This document shows positions 1 to 8,321 of a stretch of DNA of 64,000 nucleotides, in pieces (position 1 is the stretch's first letter; the number at the start of each line of letters is the position of its first letter). Origin of the DNA: Lysobacterales bacterium. GTDB lineage: Bacteria > Pseudomonadota > Gammaproteobacteria > Xanthomonadales > Rhodanobacteraceae. The translations under genes were made by a program, and so were the position numbers. The stretch is from assembly GCA_016721015.1 (NCBI GenBank), contig JADKJL010000012.1, forward strand, positions 248,001 to 312,000, written 5' to 3'. The notes under the pieces were generated by a model. That model worked only from the letters and a program-made list of their open reading frames with translations. It searched no databases and was not told the DNA's origin.

Positions 1-374
1 GGAGCGCTTAGCACCAGTCGTCCGTTTTGGCATTCAAAATCGGTTCCCGCACGCAGCACGGCGTCTGGCCGGGTTGACCAATGGCCAAGGCGACCACTTT
101 TGGTCCCGACTGACAGCTTGCCATCCGCCGCACCGGACAGTTCAATGCCGCTGTCCAGATAGCCGGCCTCGGTTGCATGCAATGCGGCAAGCGCCTCGGT
201 CAGCGCCGTCCAGTTGCGGTCACCCGTTCCTTTGACGCTGTAGCGACCGGAAACATCCGGGCAACCGCTTGCTCCGACTGCTGATGCCACAGGCGACCAG
301 CCAACGATTGCCGGCAATAGTGCGACCATCACAAGCATTCCAATCGGCGCACGAGGGTTCCGGAACACAGGCAT
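1..374 (-). CDS. Exported protein of unknown function, C-terminal end beyond window
   Basis: An open frame on the minus strand enters from the window edge and begins at ATG 374 (a second in-frame ATG lies at 338). The N-terminus has a signal-peptide layout: a short basic stretch (MPVFRNPRAPIG), a hydrophobic core (MLVMVALLPAIVGW), then small residues (SPVASA) suited to cleavage. The mature part begins near GASGCPDVSGRYSV and continues for at least 90 residues without a stop. The single Cys after the signal lacks a convincing lipobox, so a soluble exported protein is more likely than a lipoprotein. I recognise no family. It points away from the mobile-element region that starts just upstream of it. 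Confidence 0.6.
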   Translation of the reverse strand, partial: MPVFRNPRAPIGMLVMVALLPAIVGWSPVASAVGASGCPDVSGRYSVKGTGDRNWTALTEALAALHATEAGYLDSGIELSGAADGKLSVGTKSGRLGHWSTRPDAVLRAGTDFECQNGRLVLSA

Positions 375-844
375 GGCCAAGGTGGGATGATCAGCAGATT
401 CTGCACCAACCCAAGCGCCATGAATACGCTCGCGAATGGCATCGAAAAGCTGCTTGGGAGAAAAATGGCCAGCGCATCCTTGACGCGACGACAAGCGGCC
501 TGATTGATCCCACGATTCACTTCCAGGGTGCTCGTATCAGGAACCCGCTTGTCTTGATCCGGCCGATCGGGCCAGTTCGTCGGTCACGAGGCCAAATCGA
601 CGCACTCGAACGCGACCTTCGTCCTTTCCGACGGACGATCCACCGATTCCAGTGGCGTTCGACACGGCCTGGACGTCAACAGCCATCGGCTAGCGAACTG
701 TGGGTGTCCCGGTTGTTTCGGTTGTTTCTCCTGTTTCTCCTGTTTCTCCTGAATGATTCCGTAGTAACGGGGTTAGTAACGGGGTCAGGTTCAGTTCCTA
801 CACGAATATCCGAAAACTCCTACACCCTTCGTCGTCATTCGCCC
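375..844. other. Gene-free stretch upstream of the RAYT gene
   Basis: No convincing gene is seen. An open frame here is continuous with the RAYT gene, but its Arg-rich, motif-free translation does not look like a protein. A 9-bp unit (TTTCTCCTG) is repeated three times at about 725-751. A GGGGTCAGGTTCA motif, one copy of the dispersed repeat described separately, lies at 781-793. Confidence 0.5.
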
Positions 845-880
845 ATGTCGCGTAGGGGGGCCACGGCCGATCCTGTCCGC

Positions 881-1579
881 ATGGCTCGTCTACCCCGCTT
901 CGACCTCCCCTGCATCCCGCAACACATCGTGCAGCGTGGCAACAACCGCCTGCCCTGCTTCCTGGACGATGCCGACCGCATCCGCTACCGCCACTTGCTG
1001 CGCGAAGCACTGCTCGCCACCGGCTGCCGACTTCACGCCTACGTCTTGATGGACAACCACGTGCATCTGCTGGCCACGCCACCGGGGGAAACGGGCGCGA
1101 TCGGACGGATGATGCAGATGTTGGGCCGCCAGTATGTCGGCCAGTTCAACGCCCGCCACAGCCGCACTGGCACGCTATGGGAAGGTCGCTACAAGTCATG
1201 CCTGGTTGCAGAAGGCGAATACCTCCTGCGGTGCGTGCGTTACATCGACCTCAACCCGGTGCGAGCTCGCATGACGGACGATCCTGCCGCGTTCTTGTGG
1301 TCCAGTTGCGCCAGCCTGTGTGGCCTGCGAGAAGATCCGCTGCTGACGCTTCACTCCACCCAACGCGCACTCGGCGTCACCGACAAGGACCGTAGCAACA
1401 CGTATCGCGCCCTGCTCGCAGAGGCACTGAACGAAGTGGATTTGGTCGCCATCCGCGCCTACCTGCAACAGCAACGCGCCTACGGCCGCGACGACTTTCG
1501 CGCGATGGTCGAGGCCAAGACCCAGCGCTTCGCGAGCGTGCGTCCGGCACATCGACCACCACGGAATCCGGATAAGTGA
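881..1579 (+). CDS. REP-associated tyrosine transposase (RAYT, Y1/HUH single-strand transposase)
   Basis: The 232-residue protein matches the Y1 transposase fold of the IS200/IS605 superfamily, in the REP-associated (RAYT) subgroup. Visible motifs, in order, are IVQRGNNR near the start, the HUH metal-binding pair in DNHVHLL, and the helix RQYVGQFNARH carrying the probable catalytic Tyr. These are followed by GTLWEGRYKS and RYIDLNPVRA, which are typical of RAYTs. Start 881 gives the usual family N-terminus (MARLPRF); an in-frame ATG at 845 is an alternative. RAYTs are domesticated relatives thought to mobilise REP palindromes. REP-like palindromes occur at 15.5, 18.2, 26.4 and 35.4 kb in this window. 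The gene is bracketed by a GGGGTCAGG motif at 781 and its inverse at 1579-1589, which suggests the unit that once moved. Confidence 0.9.
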   Translation: MARLPRFDLPCIPQHIVQRGNNRLPCFLDDADRIRYRHLLREALLATGCRLHAYVLMDNHVHLLATPPGETGAIGRMMQMLGRQYVGQFNARHSRTGTLWEGRYKSCLVAEGEYLLRCVRYIDLNPVRARMTDDPAAFLWSSCASLCGLREDPLLTLHSTQRALGVTDKDRSNTYRALLAEALNEVDLVAIRAYLQQQRAYGRDDFRAMVEAKTQRFASVRPAHRPPRNPDK

Positions 1580-2163
1580 ACCTGACCCCGTTCTTTCCCG
1601 AGAATAGAGCCTGGGCTTCGCAATGGAGACCTGGTCGCCGCCGCCCCCGGCTAGGGGGGCAAGGGACGAAGGATCAATCCGAAAAAATGCCGCTGAAAGA
1701 GTCCAAGCAGCCGCCGTCGCGACAGCCTTACCCTTGAAGAGTACTACTCAGATCGATGGGGTCAGTCTCGATTGATCTGTATCTGTATCACACCATTGAT
1801 CCAGCCTCTCAGGCATCCAAATCAATCGCGTCTGACCCGAATGGCACTGACTTGAGCGCCCGTCATCCCGGCGAAAGCCGGGATCCATTCTCAAAGTGTC
1901 TAGACTCAAGATGGATGACCAGCCATTCGGCTGTTGTGAAGCGCCTCCGGCTCTCGCCGGGATGACGAGACGTAGGGTTTGGCCTTAAGTCAGCGCCATT
2001 CGAGTCTGACCCCTTTGATCGACATTTTTACATTTTTCTTGCATCAGCGAGGCCCTACGAAGATCGGACACCCGGGAACTTCAAAATCAATCCGGGAAGT
2101 GCAACCTGACCCGGGTTTTCAAAAGCAGATTGCCTTACGCTCCTGCCGAAGAAATTCAAGATT
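1580..2163. other. Gene-free stretch between RAYT and group II intron
   Basis: Short open frames here have no recognisable protein features. The stretch holds several copies of the CTGACCC motif and one palindromic REP-like pair (1861-1968). The 3' exon flank of the group II intron lies at its right end. Confidence 0.5.
1861..1968. repeat. REP-like inverted pair (CGTCATCCCGGCGAAAG type)
   Basis: The left part reads CGTCATCCCGGCGAAAGCCG and is itself a small hairpin (CCCGGC-GAAA-GCCGGG). The right part, at about 1954-1968, ends in CGCCGGGATGACGA, the inverse of the left edge. About 80 bases separate the two halves, so the element can form a long hairpin. A single half of the same family lies at 13532-13563. 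Confidence 0.7.
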
Positions 2164-2202
2164 GTCGGGTAGACCGGACAGTTGCCTGCCCGGCCCCCCA
2201 CA

Positions 2203-2235
2203 GATCCGGACGTGCGCAACTAGCGCATCCGGCTC
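2203..2235 (-). ncRNA. Group II intron domain V
   Basis: A 33-nt hairpin on the minus strand has the 5' arm GAGCCGGATGCG and the 3' arm CGCACGTCCGGATC, with the bulge position conserved in bacterial domain V. This is the catalytic core of the ribozyme. It lies just downstream of the reverse transcriptase stop codon, as expected. Confidence 0.85.
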
Positions 2236-2250
2236 CTCACAGGTGAATCG

Positions 2251-3561
2251 CTAAGGGATGCAAGGTCGAGGGCGTATCCGGGGTCGCGGTAGAACGAAAG
2301 CGGCAAGCAGATGATTAGCCCGATTCCACGACAAGCGCCCTCGTTGTGAGCGACGCCCCAGCCACTTGACCCAGAGTCGCTGCGCGTGAAAATGCAACGA
2401 AGCCAGAGCACGATAATTGCCGCTCAGGCCGAAGTAGGCCCAGTGACCCTGCAGCGTCTGCCGCAGAACGCGGTGTTGTTCAGCCAGCCGCCAGTGCCGA
2501 TGATGCCGACACCAGTCGTTGAGCCGTGTCAGTGTCCGCCGAAAGCGGTCCTTCGCCGTCTTGCGCTGGATGATCCAGCGACCTCGACGCGACTTGCCCC
2601 AGTAGTGGGTAAAGCCCAGCAAGTCGAAACTCCCACCCCCCGATCCATCGCGCGGTGGCCGGAAGGCCACCAGGCGAGTCTTGTCAGGATGTAGCGTGAG
2701 TCCGAACCGGGCGAACCGCTTGGCCAATACCGCCAGCACACGGCGTGCATCGGATTCGTTGGCGAAGACCAAGACCGCATCGTCGGCATAGCGCAGCATA
2801 GAGCTGACTCCGACCAAACGCGGCTGAACCTCATCTCGGAACCATTCGTCGAGCACGTAGTGCAGGTAGATGTTGGCCAGCAACGGGGAGATCACACCCC
2901 CTTGCGGCGATCCGCTTTCAGGGCGATACCACTGACCCTCTTCCATCACGCCGGCCTTGAGCCATTTGCCAAGCAACCGGGTGATCACACCATCCCTTAC
3001 CCGACGCTGCACGAACTCGCGCAACAAGGTGTGATCGATCGTGTCAAAGTACGATCGAATGTCCAACTCCAAGACCCATCCACCACCCATCCCACTCAAG
3101 CGATCGTGCAGCGTCGCCAGCATCTGGTGTGCCGAGCGGCCCGGCCGGAATCCATAGGAGTCCGGATGGAAGTCCTGCTCGTACACCGCTTCAAGCGCCA
3201 TCGCGACCGCGCGCTGCAGCACCTTGTCTGCAAACGTCGGTATGCCGATGGGCCGAGTCTGCCGACCGTCACCCTTGGGGATGTGAACCCGCCGTACAGG
3301 CGGGGCCCGGTACTGACCGCTCTTGGCCTCTTCCAGCAACGCCCGCAATCGGTCGTCAAGGTGTTCGGCGAACGCCGCAGCGTCCTCTCCGTCCACCCCG
3401 ACCGCGCCGGATTTGCGGGTGCGTCGGTAGGCCGCGTACAGCCAGTCCAGATCAATGTGATGAGCCAACGAGACGAACGCCCTGTCCGGGTGAATCCGCG
3501 CCAGCGCAGCGATCCGCTGGAGTGTCGTTGACACGTTATCGGGTTCCTGTGTACCCGGCAT
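2251..3561 (-). CDS. ltrA: Group II intron reverse transcriptase/maturase
   Basis: The 436-residue intron-encoded protein should assist splicing and reverse-transcribe the intron during retrohoming. RT blocks are visible: GVDGEDAAAF, RPIGIPTFADKVLQRA, the FHPDSYGFRPGRSAHQ block, LELDIRSYFDTIDH with the first catalytic Asp, GSPQGGVISPLLANIYLH, and the RYADD catalytic box. A thumb/X maturase region follows. No C-terminal HNH endonuclease is present, as in several endonuclease-free bacterial classes. I chose start 3561 because a GGAGGG ribosome site precedes it; an in-frame ATG at 3606 lacks one. The frame is intact, so the intron may still be active. Confidence 0.93.
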   Translation of the reverse strand: MPGTQEPDNVSTTLQRIAALARIHPDRAFVSLAHHIDLDWLYAAYRRTRKSGAVGVDGEDAAAFAEHLDDRLRALLEEAKSGQYRAPPVRRVHIPKGDGRQTRPIGIPTFADKVLQRAVAMALEAVYEQDFHPDSYGFRPGRSAHQMLATLHDRLSGMGGGWVLELDIRSYFDTIDHTLLREFVQRRVRDGVITRLLGKWLKAGVMEEGQWYRPESGSPQGGVISPLLANIYLHYVLDEWFRDEVQPRLVGVSSMLRYADDAVLVFANESDARRVLAVLAKRFARFGLTLHPDKTRLVAFRPPRDGSGGGSFDLLGFTHYWGKSRRGRWIIQRKTAKDRFRRTLTRLNDWCRHHRHWRLAEQHRVLRQTLQGHWAYFGLSGNYRALASLHFHAQRLWVKWLGRRSQRGRLSWNRANHLLAAFVLPRPRIRPRPCIP

Positions 3562-4222
3562 GTTGCCCTCCAACAGTTTCCACTTGTGGCTGCCCCTTCC
3601 CTCCACCGGATCCCGTGGGTCGGTTCCCCGGCTTCAGCGGTACTACGAACAGCTCCGACTTCCGCCATCTCTTCAGCCGGTGCTTCTTTCTCGTCGCACC
3701 CGCCTTGCCACCGTGTGCTTGTGATTCGCTCCCGTCACCGCCAAGCACACCGACGAAGGGCCAAGGGATTTGTGTAATCCGGACTCCCTCAAACGACCGG
3801 AATCATCGGTGGAAAATAGCGGACCTCCCAGGTTCCTGGGGAGCCCTCTTGTGTGCGTGCCCTGCTCTCAGACCCCGGCGGGACAGCGACGGACTAGCCA
3901 CAGCGTCAGTCTCTGTATTGCCTTCCGTTGTCTTGAAAACGTCGGCTCCCGCAAAGCGGTCATTTCGGGGGCTCCATCACACGGCCCACACACTCGCTGT
4001 CTACGCTTCGCAGTGACGGTTACCCGACCACCACGCAAGACTCGCTACCGGCTGCTGGCCAAGCATTACCGGGCGGGGTTCTCACCCGCTGAGCTCCTTG
4101 CGCAATTTCAAGCCACTCTTCCTGAGTGACCATCCCACGCGCCCAAGCTTCGCCTGGCGCACCAAGACCTGACCCCGAGCTACGCGAGCTACGCAGAACC
4201 TGACTGCGTTCTTGCGTTCGGT

Positions 4223-4711
4223 TCATCCCTCGTCAATTCGTGACGCGGTTCCGTTCACGAACGTAATTACTTTCGCACTACCATCAAGTGGGTTTCGATA
4301 GAACCAGACTTCCTCAATACCATCCTTTGTAGTTGATTTCTGCACGTTGCGTGGCAAGCCCAGCACAAAGACTACAGCTTCGGTTGGTGCTCCGATCCAA
4401 AGCACGCCGGTATGCATTTTTTCGAGATCTTCCGGCGAATACTTCCCTGAATCTAAATCCCTCTTGATCTCTTCAATACGAGCGAGAATTTCTGGTCTTG
4501 AAGAATGTGTATTACACATTATAGGCCACCCATTCCTATCAAAGCCCGGCTTGTCAAGGCGCCCGAGAGCAATCGGGCCAGCGCAAACGTCTAGGCCGCC
4601 AGGCTTGGATCGCGCTGCATTAAATTGGATTTCTGCCATTCGATCGTACTGCGCGACAGCGTGCATTGATACACACAGCATAGCGGCCCCAATAAATGCT
4701 CGAGCACTCAT
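4223..4711 (-). CDS. Small exported protein with a BamE/OmlA-like C-terminal segment
   Basis: The 162-residue product starts with a signal peptide (MSARAFIGAAMLCVSMHAVA, cleaved before QYDRM). Start 4711 places the signal at the N-terminus; an ATG at 4744 would add 11 polar residues. The C-terminal third (LWIGAPTEAVVFVLGLP, then EEVWFYRNP) has the rhythm of SmpA/OmlA (BamE-like) domains, in which a short helix-turn motif precedes a two-strand hairpin. That is a resemblance only. The centre is charged and Cys-poor. Codon use is visibly AT-richer than the 12-64 kb region, consistent with acquired DNA. Neighbours are an intron and IS fragments, so context gives no role. Confidence 0.65.
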   Translation of the reverse strand: MSARAFIGAAMLCVSMHAVAQYDRMAEIQFNAARSKPGGLDVCAGPIALGRLDKPGFDRNGWPIMCNTHSSRPEILARIEEIKRDLDSGKYSPEDLEKMHTGVLWIGAPTEAVVFVLGLPRNVQKSTTKDGIEEVWFYRNPLDGSAKVITFVNGTASRIDEG

Positions 4712-4744
4712 ACAATCTCCATGGCTGGACGTTACATTCGACAA

Positions 4745-5262
4745 ACGTTCTTACGAGCAAAAGATAAAGAACGTATACCAATCCTGCAAACGGGGAAAAC
4801 TCAATACGTCACCGATACGATCAATGGCTCTGACCCCATCGATCCTCGATCCGCATCCTCCTCAAAGATCGCCTCACGACGATCCCCACGCGACGTCGTG
4901 AAACAGCGCACCAGAAAATTCAAGTCGGAGCGGTCGGGCCATGACCGGAGTCTATCGAGACGGATGCTACTTTGATAGACCTGACCCCATCGCCGCTGCA
5001 GGAATAATACTCCTACATTTTTCCTCATCCTGACAAACCCCAAAGTTAAATTGCCAACCTGACCCGGGTTGGTAGACGTTCCGGGCGATGCAGGTGACGA
5101 GGGCGGCATTTCAGAGTCGAGCATCCGGTGAAAGATGCGAACCCCATGAGCCACACCCTCGTCACCGAGCTCAGTTTACCAATCCACCACAGCCTCGTCA
5201 GCTGCAAGAATCAGAAGATAGACCCCTTTCTTCGGATAAGTGAACCTGACCCCGTTCTTTCT
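4745..5262. other. Gene-free stretch with motif copies
   Basis: I see no supportable gene. Open frames in both directions have no signal peptide, domain motif or ribosome site. Copies of the CTGACCC motif occur at about 4829, 4979, 5055 and 5244, and AT-rich DNA upstream of the 4223-4711 gene may hold its promoter. Confidence 0.45.
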
Positions 5263-5865
5263 GTACATCCAATCGGGTATTACCGGTTCTAAAGACTTTG
5301 CCGGATGGGTCGTATCTGAGCACCATCCATCCCGGCGCCCCCAGGGGTCGGGAGGAATCCATTTCCGTACGCGTTGTCGAATACAGCCTGCCCAACATGC
5401 CGGGCGGAGAGTCGCGCTACCGGCTCTTGACCACCTTGCTCGATCACCTCGAGGCGCCTGCGCTGGAACTGGCTACGATCTATCACGAGCGCTGGGAAGT
5501 CGAGGCCGTATTCGACGAACTCAAAGTTCATCTTCGCCAGGGCGTCGCACGCTGCGCAGCAAGACCGCCGAGGGGTGCGGCAGGAATTTTACGGCTGGTT
5601 GCTCGCCCACTACGCTGTGCGTTGGCTGATGCATCAAGCGGCGAGCGAACATCGAATCAAACAGCGTAGTCTTTCGTTCACGGCCCAGTGCAATTGATCC
5701 GCCGCACGCAAGCCCGCTCCGGGGCCTTTCCCCAGCGCATCCAAGAAAGCGGAAGCGATGGTTTCAACAACTGCTCGCACACGCCGCAACGTTGCGATGC
5801 GCAAGTAGCAAAGGACGCATAAATCCGCGCATGGTCAAACGACGCAACTCGCCATACGCAAGCCA
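5263..5865 (+). pseudogene. IS4-type transposase remnant (DDE), truncated and frameshifted
   Basis: Pieces of one transposase lie in different frames. LPDGSYLSTIHP, then RYRLLTTLLD, and ATIYHERWEVEAVFDELKVH occur in one frame up to about 5540. After a frameshift come RRTLRSKTAEG, QEFYGWLLAHYAVRWLMHQA and SLSFTAQCN. Traces resembling the C-terminal SKGRINPRMVKRR follow near 5820-5860. The Y-x2-R-W-E-x-E signature of IS4-family DDE transposases, with its catalytic Glu, is visible. The N-terminal half is missing and no terminal repeats were found. The left edge sits directly after a copy of the dispersed motif. Confidence 0.8.
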
Positions 5866-5993
5866 TGACCGAAGTCGACCCATCAACGTGATTGCCGACT
5901 TCTCTCCACGCTTGATGAAGCCACGATTCATTCTGGCGAAGCGTAGATCAAAAATTATCTAAACGAACAGTATTGAGACCTGACCCCTTTCTT

Positions 5994-6342
5994 TTCATCT
6001 TGCGGCATGCACCGACCCGAAAATCCGTGGCCTGTTTCGGTGCCGTCAGTTTGAGTACCGGACAGTTCGTGCGCATGATGTGCCCGGTCTTCAACGCTGC
6101 AACTTTCCTGAGCTTTCTCAAGCGCCTTTTGCGACAAAAAACACCCGGACAGCGCATGATTCTGGTGCTCGACAATGCCCGATACCATCACGCCCGGCTC
6201 CTGAAACCATTCTTGAGCGGCCACACCCGAGATTTGCTGCTTCTCTTTCTGCCGCCCTACAGCCCACAACTTGCGCCGATAGAGCGCGTTTGGAAGCTCA
6301 CCCGGCGTCTGGCCACGCATAACCGTTACTTCGCAACACTTC
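5994..6342 (+). pseudogene. IS630-type transposase C-terminal fragment
   Basis: About 115 residues match the C-terminal half of IS630-family transposases (DDE_3). They include SVACFGAVSLSTGQ, MILVLDNARYHHA with the second catalytic Asp, and LPPYSPQLAPIERVWKLTR with the catalytic Glu. The first Asp and the helix-turn-helix half are absent, and the final helix is lost after HNRYFATL. The fragment starts a few bases after a CCTGACCCC motif copy at 5976, so its 5' breakpoint coincides with that repeat. Confidence 0.85.
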
Positions 6343-6437
6343 GGAGGTGGTCTAGGCCGTAAATTCCTGCTTTGATCGGTGGCGTCAGCCAAACAAGGTT
6401 TTGCAAAGACTATGCTGCATAACTTAAGACGCTGCGT

Positions 6438-6692
6438 TTAGTTACCATTCCGCGCCGCTCCCTGGACACCAACCTTTATTCCGCGGTCAAAACTCGCATC
6501 ATCTTTGCACCGTGGTGGAGAAACAATATCGTCTTCTGGATTACACACTTTTCCATTCATAGACATGATCGCACACCGACCATACCGTACACCGAGTTCA
6601 AAGCAAGATTCGTTCTTTGCCGAGACGGTCGTTCCCGCCAAAGCTGAGCTCATTGTTCCCAAGGCAATTAACATACTCGTGAATATTTTCAT
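6438..6692 (-). CDS. Small exported protein of unknown function
   Basis: The 84-residue product begins with a clean signal peptide (MKIFTSMLIALGTMSSALA). The mature domain is about 65 residues with four cysteines (SCFELG, GRCAIM, KVCNPE, PRCKDD), which suggests two disulphides in the periplasm. I recognise no family. It is AT-richer than the core genes. Its upstream region is cut by the left end of the IS3 element (6715), only 23 bases before the start codon, so its native promoter has probably been lost or replaced. Confidence 0.6.
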   Translation of the reverse strand: MKIFTSMLIALGTMSSALAGTTVSAKNESCFELGVRYGRCAIMSMNGKVCNPEDDIVSPPRCKDDASFDRGIKVGVQGAARNGN

Positions 6693-6772
6693 TTCAGCAC
6701 TCTTCTGCCCCCTCTGTCACGATAGTTGTCCGCTCTTCTGATACCTGCCCTGAGGGGGTGAGGAGCACAACC

Positions 6773-7261
6773 ATGAGCCGTTACAGTCCTGAATTCAAAG
6801 AACAGGTCGTCCGCAAAATGATGCCGCCGAACAATCAAAGTGTCGCCAGCATTCATCGCGAAAGCGGTATCTCAACGCCGAGCCTGTACGCTTGGAAGCG
6901 TCAATTCCAGGAAAGAGGATGTGTCGTGCCTGCCAAGATTTCCCATCCCGACGGCTGGGACAATAAAGCCAAGCTGGCTGCGGTGATCGAGTCGGCGCTG
7001 ATGAACGAGGCCGAGCGTTCAACCTACTGCCGCGAGCGCGGTTTGTACGTGGAACAGCTTGATGCGTGGAAGGCCGCCTTCGAGCAAGCAGAAGGCACCG
7101 GCGCGGTCATCAGCCCCGCGATGTTGGCTGCAGAGCGCAAGAAGATGCGCGCGTTGGAGAAGGAGCTTCAGCGCAAGGAAAGGGCACTGGCGGAGGCGGC
7201 AGCATTGCTGATGCTGTCAAAAAAAGCCCAGGCCATCTGGGGCACCGACGAGGACGCTTGA
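6773..7261 (+). CDS. IS3-family transposase OrfA
   Basis: This 162-residue helix-turn-helix protein binds the element's ends. It opens with MSRYSPEFKEQVVRKM and the HTH region SVASIHRESGISTPSLYAWKR. A second region (WDNKAKLAAVIESALMNEAE) repeats the HTH pattern. A coiled-coil, leucine-rich segment follows (KKMRALEKELQRKERALAEA). Start 6773 has a strong GAGGAG ribosome site. Near the 3' end a run of seven A followed by G (7219-7226) forms a slippery site of the kind IS3 elements use for -1 frameshifting into OrfB. Confidence 0.9.
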   Translation: MSRYSPEFKEQVVRKMMPPNNQSVASIHRESGISTPSLYAWKRQFQERGCVVPAKISHPDGWDNKAKLAAVIESALMNEAERSTYCRERGLYVEQLDAWKAAFEQAEGTGAVISPAMLAAERKKMRALEKELQRKERALAEAAALLMLSKKAQAIWGTDEDA

Positions 7262-7272
7262 TCCTTGAGTCG

Positions 7273-8321
7273 ATGAAACAGATGGCCATCGAACTGATTG
7301 ACGAAGCCGTGAGCGCCGGTGCACGCCGACACAAGGCCTGCGCGGTGCTCGGCATCACCTGCCGCACCCTGCGGCGCTGGCGCTGTGCTGAGAGTCTGCA
7401 AGACAAGCGTAAAGACGCGCCGCGCACGTGTCCGCATGCCCTCAGTGACGAGGAGAAGGAGACCATCGTGGCCACCTGCAACCTGCCGCAGTACCAGAGC
7501 CTGCCACCGAGCCAGATCGTTCCGCGGCTGGCTGACGAAGGCATTTGGCTCGCGTCCGAATCCAGCTTCTACCGGGTGCTTGCCGAACACGACCAGTGTC
7601 ATCGCCGGGGCCGGGCCAAGTCGCCGCGCAAGGTTTCCAAACCCAAGGCGTTGTCGGCGGTGATCGCCAATCAGGTGTGGTCGTGGGACATCACCTACCT
7701 GCCCACGGCGGTGCGCGGCCAGTTCTACCGGCTGTACATGGTGCTGGACATTTACAGCCGAAAAATCGTCGGCTGGGAAGTCCACGGCGAGGAGCTGGCC
7801 ACCCACGCCGCCGACCTCATCGACAAGACCTGCCGACGCGAGCGCATCGCCAGGGATCAGTTGGTGCTTCACGCCGACAATGGAGGACCGATGAAAGGCG
7901 CCACCATGCTGGCCACGCTGCAGAAACTGGGCGTGGTGCCCTCCTTCAGCCGACCGTCGGTCAGTGACGATAACCCGTACTCCGAGGCGCTGTTCCGCAC
8001 CTTGAAGTACACCCCGGCGTGGCCGAAGCGACCCTTCCAAAGCCTGGAGGAAGCAAGGCTCTGGGTGCAGACCTTCGTCACCTGGTACAACACCGAACAT
8101 CGCCACAGCGGCATCCGGTTCGTGACCCCGCAGCAACGCCACGCAGGTGCCGACACGGCCATCCTGACCGCGCGTGCCAACGTTTACGAGGAGGCCAAGG
8201 CCCAACATCCAAACCGATGGCGTGGCCGCGCTGTACGCGACTGGACACCCATCGAAAGGTCTGGCTCAACCCAGATCGAAAGTCACCCGACAAGCCAAAA
8301 TCTGAGCGCGTGGCTGCATGA
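7273..8321 (+). pseudogene. IS3-family transposase OrfB (DDE integrase), frameshifted near the C-terminus
   Basis: OrfB lies in the -1 frame of OrfA and supplies the rve-type catalytic core. The DDE triad is visible in WSWDITYLP, LHADNGGPM and NPYSEALFRTLK. Before the core come the HTH_21-like segment and SLPPSQIVPRLADEG. At about 8250-8256 the frame breaks: DWTPIE should continue as KVWLNPDRKSPDKPK, which is present in another frame and ends at TGA 8321, inside the right repeat. The uncorrected frame runs on to 8358, beyond the element. One missing base explains this. Whether it is a mutation or an assembly error is open. Start 7273 is the first Met; the fused OrfAB would begin at 6773. Confidence 0.8.

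Larger units (their letters stand above)
2164..4162 (-). mobile_element. Group II intron, apparently complete (about 2.0 kb)
   Basis: On the minus strand a group II 5' end (GTGCGCCAGG) starts at 4162. Domain V lies at 2203-2235: GAGCCGGATGCG, loop, then CGCACGTCCGGATC. A domain VI-like hairpin follows, and the 3' end CTACCCGAC falls at about 2164. The reverse transcriptase gene sits where domain IV is expected, about 600 nt after the 5' end. The 5' exon ends immediately after GGGGTCAGGTCTTG, so the intron sits right beside a copy of the dispersed motif. The 3' exon carries another copy about 50 bases on. The boundaries are inferred from consensus ends and were not checked by folding. Confidence 0.8.

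Noticed and set aside
269..844. Long N-terminal extension of the RAYT open frame
   Set aside because: Arg/Pro-rich translation without motifs; it overlaps the divergent exported-protein gene and precedes the family start MARLPRF.
1756..2254. Two short plus-strand open frames
   Set aside because: They cover a REP pair and the intron 3' end and have no protein-like features.
2860..4129. Plus-strand open frames opposite the group II intron
   Set aside because: They mirror the reverse transcriptase and intron RNA; no start signals or domain motifs.
4801..5154. 117-residue minus-strand open frame
   Set aside because: No ribosome site, signal peptide or domain; it spans motif copies.
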